From: Salminus brasiliensis
Lineage: Eukaryota; Chordata; Actinopteri; Characiformes; Bryconidae
Reading direction: 5' to 3'
NCBI RefSeq assembly: GCF_030463535.1
Contig: NC_132888.1
Location: 9,748,081 to 9,812,080 of the forward strand
DNA: 64,000 nucleotides
Each line of letters starts with the position of its first letter. The stretch's first letter is position 1. The position numbers were made by a program, and so were the translations under genes. Below the pieces are notes generated by a model, which made no database searches, was not told the DNA's origin, and worked only from the letters and a program-made list of their open reading frames with translations. Shown here piece after piece: positions 59,115 through 64,000 of this stretch.

Positions 59115-60125
59115 ATATACATTGATCCTAATACCGTGTAGGTCCCCTCCGTGCTGCCAAAACAGCTCTGACCCCTTGAGTCATAGACTCCACAAGCATG
59201 AACTTTTTTTTCAGCAATGTGTTCTTCAGTAGCTCTGCTGTGGGATTGCCTTAGGTGCCTATGATCCTGTCCCTGGTTTACCGGTTATCCTTCCTTGGAG
59301 CACTTTTGGTAGGTACCTGGCTCATTCTGGAGATGCTCTGATCCAGTCATGTAGTCGCTGCAATTTGGCTCTTGTTAAAGACCACTTTTACACCTGACTA
59401 GTACCTTGACTGTATCCTGATAGGATTTTAGCCACATGCATTTACGCTTGGTTTGGTCAAATTACTGTCAATTATTACAGGTCTTGGTTATACTAGAAGG
59501 GGGTTCTAGTCCTGGGAGGGGTTTGATTGTTGAATGCATCTTGGAGAGTTGGGTGCATTTACACTTGTGGTTTTATGTGTCTTAGCTTTATCCAGATATA
59601 ACCCTGATACTCAAGAGGGATGCAGTGACCAAGTATAAACAGGCTCAAAGTGTATAAGGTCAACATATATAACACATCAACTTCAAGAACTGACTCTTCA
59701 CTTCCTGCCTATAATCTAAATCCCACCCTTTCCCCACCTTTGTGGTTTTAATGTTATGGCTGGTATATCTGCTTATACAGTATATATGAAGTATGCATAG
59801 ATAAATAGATAGATCCATGTGCTGCCATAGTAAACAACCTGAATATTACTGTATGCCAGCTGTCAGCCATAACCATGACACCTTATACAGGTGAAATTAA
59901 TAGCACTGATTATCTCATATCTTGATTTTCTTAGTGCTGGACAATGTTCTGCAAAACTCAATCCAGTCGAGCATCTGCGCTGAACTCTGCAGGATCTGCT
60001 GCTAATGACACCTTCAGAGGTCGTGCGGATTCTCCATGCCTCGACAGGTCAGAGCTGTTTAAGTGGCACAAGAGGAATCTATGCAATATTTGGCTTGTGG
60101 CTTTAATGTTATGGCTGATGCTGTG
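59115..60125. mobile_element. Two internally deleted Tc1/mariner-like transposon remnants
   Basis: 59115-59770 begins TTGATCCTAATACCGTGTAGG, runs through reversed Tc1-type transposase remnants (GTAGCTCTGCTGTGGGATTG, CACTTTTGGTAGGTACC) and ends with TGGTTTTAATGTTATGGCTG. 59870-60125 begins CAGCCATAACCATGACACC and ends TTTAATGTTATGGCTGATG, with the forward transposase end (ACACCTTCAGAGGTCGTG, CATGCCTCGACAGGTCAGAG). Both are deletion derivatives of one family, with AGCCATAAC-type termini. No intact frame. Confidence 0.65.
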
Positions 60126-60499
60126 TTTCAAGGTGTTATTTATATCACCCCTATCTCTCAACAGGCCGGCCTTTTCTCAGAAAACTAAGTCAGGATCTTT
60201 CCACGGCCCCACAGAGAGAAAAGGAGGCTGACGTTTGTTCTACACTGTTGCAGAAGTCATGCCGCGTCGCTGACGTTCAGTCCTGGGACTAGCTGTGTAC
60301 CTGAATGATGAGTACAAGGACAAAGCCTCATCATTCTTTCACTTACCACCGCCTGTGTCTCCCTCCAGTAGAGAGCTCTTCCTATGTATGAGATTAAAGA
60401 TTAAACTGTGGATGAGAAAGCACGCTGAGGTACAAGGAGCCTCGTTTGCAGTCCAGATATGTTCATTGTTCACTGAAAAGCAATGGAAATTGAGTTGGA

Positions 60500-61018
60500 T
60501 CGTCTAAAGGCATAGAAAGCTTTCCAATTAATGGGCTTTGGAACAGTGGAGTTACATTCTCTGGCGTGTTGGAGCTTCATTAAAAGCCTTTAGTAGGAGC
60601 TGGGGTGGCATTTGTGATCCAGAACTAATGATCCAACATGTGCCTGACATCCTTAATGCTCTCGTGACTGAATGCCAGTAAAGCCTCACAGCAATGTTTC
60701 AACATCTAGTGTGTGGTTGGTGTGGCGCAACAGATAAAACCACTAGCTGCCAGTGAGCTATTACACCATGTGGGAGACTAGGGTTCGATTCCCAGTCTGG
60801 GTGACCGTATGCTGCACTACACCAATAAGAGTCCCTGGGCAAGACACCTACCACTACATTGGCCCTCCTCTGTAATACGAGTAACCTTGTAAGTCGCTCT
60901 GGATAAGAGCGTCAGCTAAATGCCGTAAATGTACAATGTACAAATGTAGTGTAAAACCCTTAATTGTAAAAGAATTGTTGGATGACCAGGTGTCTACAAA
61001 CTTTTGGACATGTGCTGT
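60500..61018 (-). repeat. M1 MITE interrupted by a tRNA-derived SINE (family S3)
   Basis: M1 sequence (GTGATCCAGAACTAATGATCC.., GCAATGTTTCAACATCTAG) stops near 60712 and resumes near 60950, ending ..CCAGGTGTCTACAAACTTTTGGACATG. The insert, about 60713-60945, has a tRNA-like head (A box GTGGCGCAACAGATAAAACC, B box GGGTTCGATTCCC at 60782-60794) and the L2-like tail CTCTGGATAAGAGCGTCAGC with TAAATGCCGTAAATG. A TAGTGT at each edge may be the target-site duplication. Confidence 0.75.
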
Positions 61019-61689
61019 GGTGAAGACAGATGTTTTTCATCCTGTGAAAACTGATGCACCTACACAGTGATCACACAGTTATAGATGTGACAAATAATAT
61101 TTAATTTAGTTTGATGATTTTAGGTAATTTATAGTGGTTTACCATTAAATTCTAGGTTCTAGAGAAATTACAGTCAGAACTTTTCACAGTGGTGCTGTCA
61201 GGGGCCAAACATCCAAGGTGTAGAATTTCCCTTTTTCCCAACTCATAGAAGCTAAATTTCAATATACACCATCATTCATTTCTGAGCCTGAGATGTTGTG
61301 TTGTGACAGTTTTATGATAGTTCTAAAATGAAGGAGGTTTATAATCAACTTTAGACCTATATACCATATTCAGTGGCTTGAATGTAATCGTATATTTGAG
61401 CTTTTATAGGAATTAAACTAAAATGTACTTCTATAAATTACCAATGTGAAAAAAAAAATATTTACATTTCAAACACATTGCATTTCATTCCAAAATTCAC
61501 ACACTGACATGCATTTCAGAATATATCGCCTATACAAGTGTAGTAAAACATACAGGGAAATATTAAACAGTCAAATATACAATTAACATGGCCAAGATAT
61601 GTTTCAGTGGTACAGATACACAGCAAAGACACAGTTGGGCCATTTAATACATATGACATTTATTTTGTTTTTTAAACCAAGAAAAGAAA

Positions 61690-61745
<56 letters not shown>

Positions 61746-62335
61746 AGAGAATAGATGGAAGAGTAGGAAGGAGCTTGTAACATACATTATCAGATGGGTT
61801 TGATTTGTTGGTTTTGGGCCACAGCAATATACAAGTGCATATACCTGCCTAAGTAACTATGCTGGATTTAATATATATAGTAGTAGCGTAGTTGCTTAGG
61901 CGGGTATTTGCACTTGTATATATTCTTGTATCTCTCTCTATATATATATTCATTGGCCAATTTCATTTTTAAATACAGTTTTGAAATATCTATATAAATT
62001 TAACAGATACACAGAACATATTGCAAATATTTTTGTATAAATACATTTTTGAATATATATATATATACTTTTCAGTCAATGTGACTATAAATCTTCAGCA
62101 GAGGACTGTATTCAGAAAAAGTAAAGGATGAAAAGTGAGTGAACCCTGGATTTCTGCACTAAGAAATAAAATAAATTATAAATTGAATGTTTATATATTT
62201 TCAGTTTATATAAGTTCAGTTTATATAAGTTCAGTCTTGGACATCATTATCTTTAAAGTCTTTACACTATTATTATCTGTAATCATTTTTTTAACATAAC
62301 TAAACCCTATTCCAGTTAAATCCTCACCCTTGGTC
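61019..62335. other. AT-rich intergenic DNA with a TA tract and hairpin
   Basis: A TA microsatellite lies at about 61695-61741. 61772-61925 holds a repeat with a strong imperfect hairpin (separate entry). 62205-62230 contains a small tandem (TTTATATAAGTTCAG twice). No coding signal. Confidence 0.5.
61772..61925. repeat. Hairpin-forming repeat H1, copy 1
   Basis: AGCTTGTAACATACATTATC.. through ..GGTTTTGGGCCACAGCAATATAC, then an inverted pair. The arm about 61826-61863 (ATATACAAGTGCATATACCTGCCTAAG..) pairs with the arm about 61881-61923 (..CTTAGGCGGGTATTTGCACTTGTATAT) around an 18-nt AT-rich loop. A direct partial copy lies at 62836-62946. Confidence 0.7.
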
Positions 62336-62689
62336 ACACTGCCTGGACAGGCTGGACTTGCCCTTTAGGTCTGAAGGATTTCTCCCTCTGACGCAGCGAG
62401 ATAAACGGGAACAACGTGACACTTCATCACGAAAAGCAGAATCTTCTGCTATCCTCAATTATTCATCAGCCATGTATAAATAGACGAAGTGCAGAAGATG
62501 AAGGGGGAAGAAGAAGGAAAGGGCGGAGAGGGGTGGAGAAGGCACCATCCATCAGCACACAGGAGATTTATCAGACGGCTGCTTTTTTTGGGGTCATTTT
62601 CCAGCCAGCCGGTCGATGTGTGACCAAAATAGAAACATTTGTGCTTATTAATATTATTCTTTTTTCATTATTATTATTATTACATATTT

Positions 62690-63085
62690 TGACGTACGTT
62701 TACGTCCCCTCGCGTGACGTCACCGGCGAGAGCGAGCGAGCGCGCGCGCGAGATGAGGGAGGAGGGAGGAAGAGGAGGAAGAGGAGGAAGGAGGAAGGAG
62801 GAGCGATGTGGAGTGTAAACTGTGTGTTTTTATGTAGCTTGTAACATACATTATCAGATGGGGTTGATTTCTGGGTTTTGGGCCACAGCAATATACGAGT
62901 GTAAGCCATTCATCCCTACACCCGCCTATGCAGCTACGCTGGACTTGCACTGATCTAAACAGCAGGGAGGAGGACAGTCATTAGTGGGGTATGATGTGAA
63001 GATCCACTGCACCGACCTTATTTATTTGCCCTCCTGAAGTGGATGGTGAAGGACGTTGCCCTCTCGGACCCTTTCATTCTTACGT
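62690..63085 (+). promoter_or_regulatory. CpG-rich promoter-like block with a perfect CRE; possible first exon
   Basis: CGTGACGTCACCGG (62713-62726) contains the full palindromic CRE TGACGTCA, followed by (GA/CG)-rich CGAGCGAGCGCGCGCGCGAG and a polypurine GGA tract. This composition is unlike the AT-rich DNA on both sides and fits a TATA-less promoter. Downstream, an ATG at 63040 opens a 15-codon frame (MVKDVALSDPFILTS) up to a donor-like GTGAGT at 63087. This may be a first coding or untranslated exon of a gene lying to the right, but no second exon is visible. Confidence 0.35.
62836..62946 (+). repeat. Repeat H1, copy 2
   Basis: Matches 61772-61870 closely: TAGCTTGTAACATACATTAT, CAGATGGG(G)TTGATTT, GGTTTTGGGCCACAGCAATA, then CACCCGCCTATGCAGCTACG, with a 13-14 bp insertion (AAGCCATTCATCCC region) relative to copy 1. 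It lies inside the promoter-like block. Confidence 0.75.
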
Positions 63086-63109
63086 CTGTGAGTAAATCAG
63101 TTTGGTGCT

Positions 63110-64000
63110 GATGCTGCTGCTGCTGCTGCTGCTGCTGATGTTGTTGTGTCTATGTGTGTGTATGTGTGTGTGTGTGTGTGTATGTATCCCCGTGTGGTGA
63201 GTTTGCCTTTCAGCCTCGTCCCGTCTGGCTAGTTGGTGCTGGTGCTGATGCTGTAGCTCAGCTCCTTGGCTTCAGCAGGGCACAGTTGTTTGTGACTGTG
63301 CTGAGTGCACAGATTCAAGTGCATTTGGCACCCATTTCTGCTCCAAGGATGATGATGGACAATTTCCACAGGCTTGACCTGCACTGACCTTAAGGCTCTT
63401 CCTAGAAACTTCACTCTAGGTCTACTGTCATGCTGTATTTGAATATGTGTATGAAATATAATCTAATATGTTCTAGCAAAACATATTGTTTGGTCTTGGA
63501 CATACTTTCAATATGTTGTCATTTACACTGAGTCAAAATATCATGATGAATAGACCAATTAAAAATACTCCATATTGACTTAGGATATATTTTTTTGATT
63601 GGTTAGTGTAGTACTTTTTACAACTGACATTGTCACAATAGAATATTGTGCTGCTTTACATGAATCCAGTTAGAGGACAAGAGGCCAGCAAAGTATAAAA
63701 CATCATAAAGACCCCCGCTGAGCCGTCAAAGGCGACAGTGGCAAGGAAAAACTCCTTCAGAGCTGGAGGAAGAAAACTTGAGAGGAACCAAGGGAGTCCC
63801 ATCTTCCTCTGATCAAAACTACTTAGTCCACCACATAAGACTGTTCTCCTGCTCAGGTGTGCTGATATAATCATAGTATAATATTACTAATATAATCATA
63901 GCAGAGATGGTAAGAATGCTGACAGTAATGGAGGATTTTGCTGGTAAAAATAATAGTAGCGAATAGTTAGTAGGTAGACTAGATGTAAACATCAACATAG
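63110..64000. other. Right-edge region: CTG and GT tracts, dispersed repeat
   Basis: A CTG/TGC trinucleotide run (63110-63137) is followed by GT-rich DNA (63148-63180). 63658-63810 contains AAAGGCGACAGTGGCAAGGA and AACTTGAGAGGAACCAAGGG, wording I recognise from a widespread teleost repeat. No gene is supported to the window edge. Confidence 0.5.

Noticed and set aside
60720-60800. Second possible tRNA gene
   Set aside because: It is the head of a SINE that continues into an L2-like tail and interrupts a MITE.
62416-62844. 142-aa ORF rich in Arg, Lys and Glu
   Set aside because: It follows a polypurine tract and CpG-rich promoter-like DNA and lacks domain or splice context; more likely promoter/5' UTR.

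Overview
The window is vertebrate nuclear DNA, almost certainly from a ray-finned (teleost) fish. It has spliced genes with GT-AG introns, animal-type polyadenylation signals, tRNA-derived SINEs with an L2-like 3' tail, Tc1/mariner remnants, many short MITE-like elements, and long CA/GT and TA microsatellites. The repeat set resembles what I know from otophysan fishes (catfish, characins), but that placement is an inference. All gene names below come from recognising protein sequence, not from a database search.

Layout, left to right. (1) About 0.45-2.7 kb, minus strand: the first four coding exons of a PPT2-type lysosomal thioesterase, whose 3' part lies off the left edge. (2) About 5.3-17.6 kb, plus strand: a complete 20-exon DHX16 gene (1,050 aa, DEAH-box spliceosomal helicase), head-to-head with PPT2. 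(3) 17.6-23 kb: repeat-rich intergenic DNA. (4) 23.06-23.99 kb: a 312-aa membrane-anchored RING finger protein of the RNF183/RNF223/RNF225 type, coded by one exon. (5) 26.9-29.5 kb: a gene I do not recognise, with a strong 217-codon first exon and a weak second exon. (6) 31.05-34.15 kb: a very homogeneous minisatellite of exactly 72 units of 43 bp. It ends about 60 bp before an ETS site in the promoter-like DNA of the next gene. (7) 34.2-38.5 kb: MGAT1 (N-acetylglucosaminyltransferase I), with an untranslated first exon and a coding region split by one intron. (8) 38.5-45 kb: repeats and one 5S rRNA gene at 43.2 kb. (9) 45.6-47.9 kb: a C2H2 zinc-finger gene with 13 standard fingers plus one degenerate finger. 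(10) 47.9-51.3 kb: repeats. (11) 51.3-58.7 kb: SH3BP5L (Rab11 exchange factor, 6 coding exons, 472 aa) with a long 3' UTR. (12) 58.7-64 kb: transposon remnants, then a CpG/CRE-bearing promoter-like block near 62.7 kb that may start another gene beyond the right edge.

The protein genes have unrelated housekeeping roles: lysosomal thioester hydrolysis, pre-mRNA splicing, ubiquitination, N-glycan maturation and Rab11 activation. I see no operon-like logic and no self-contained novel system. The most unusual objects are the 72-unit single-length minisatellite against the MGAT1 promoter, the unrecognised gene at 26.9 kb, the solitary 5S gene with its relic flanks, and the family of hairpin and direct repeats at 61.8-62.9 kb.
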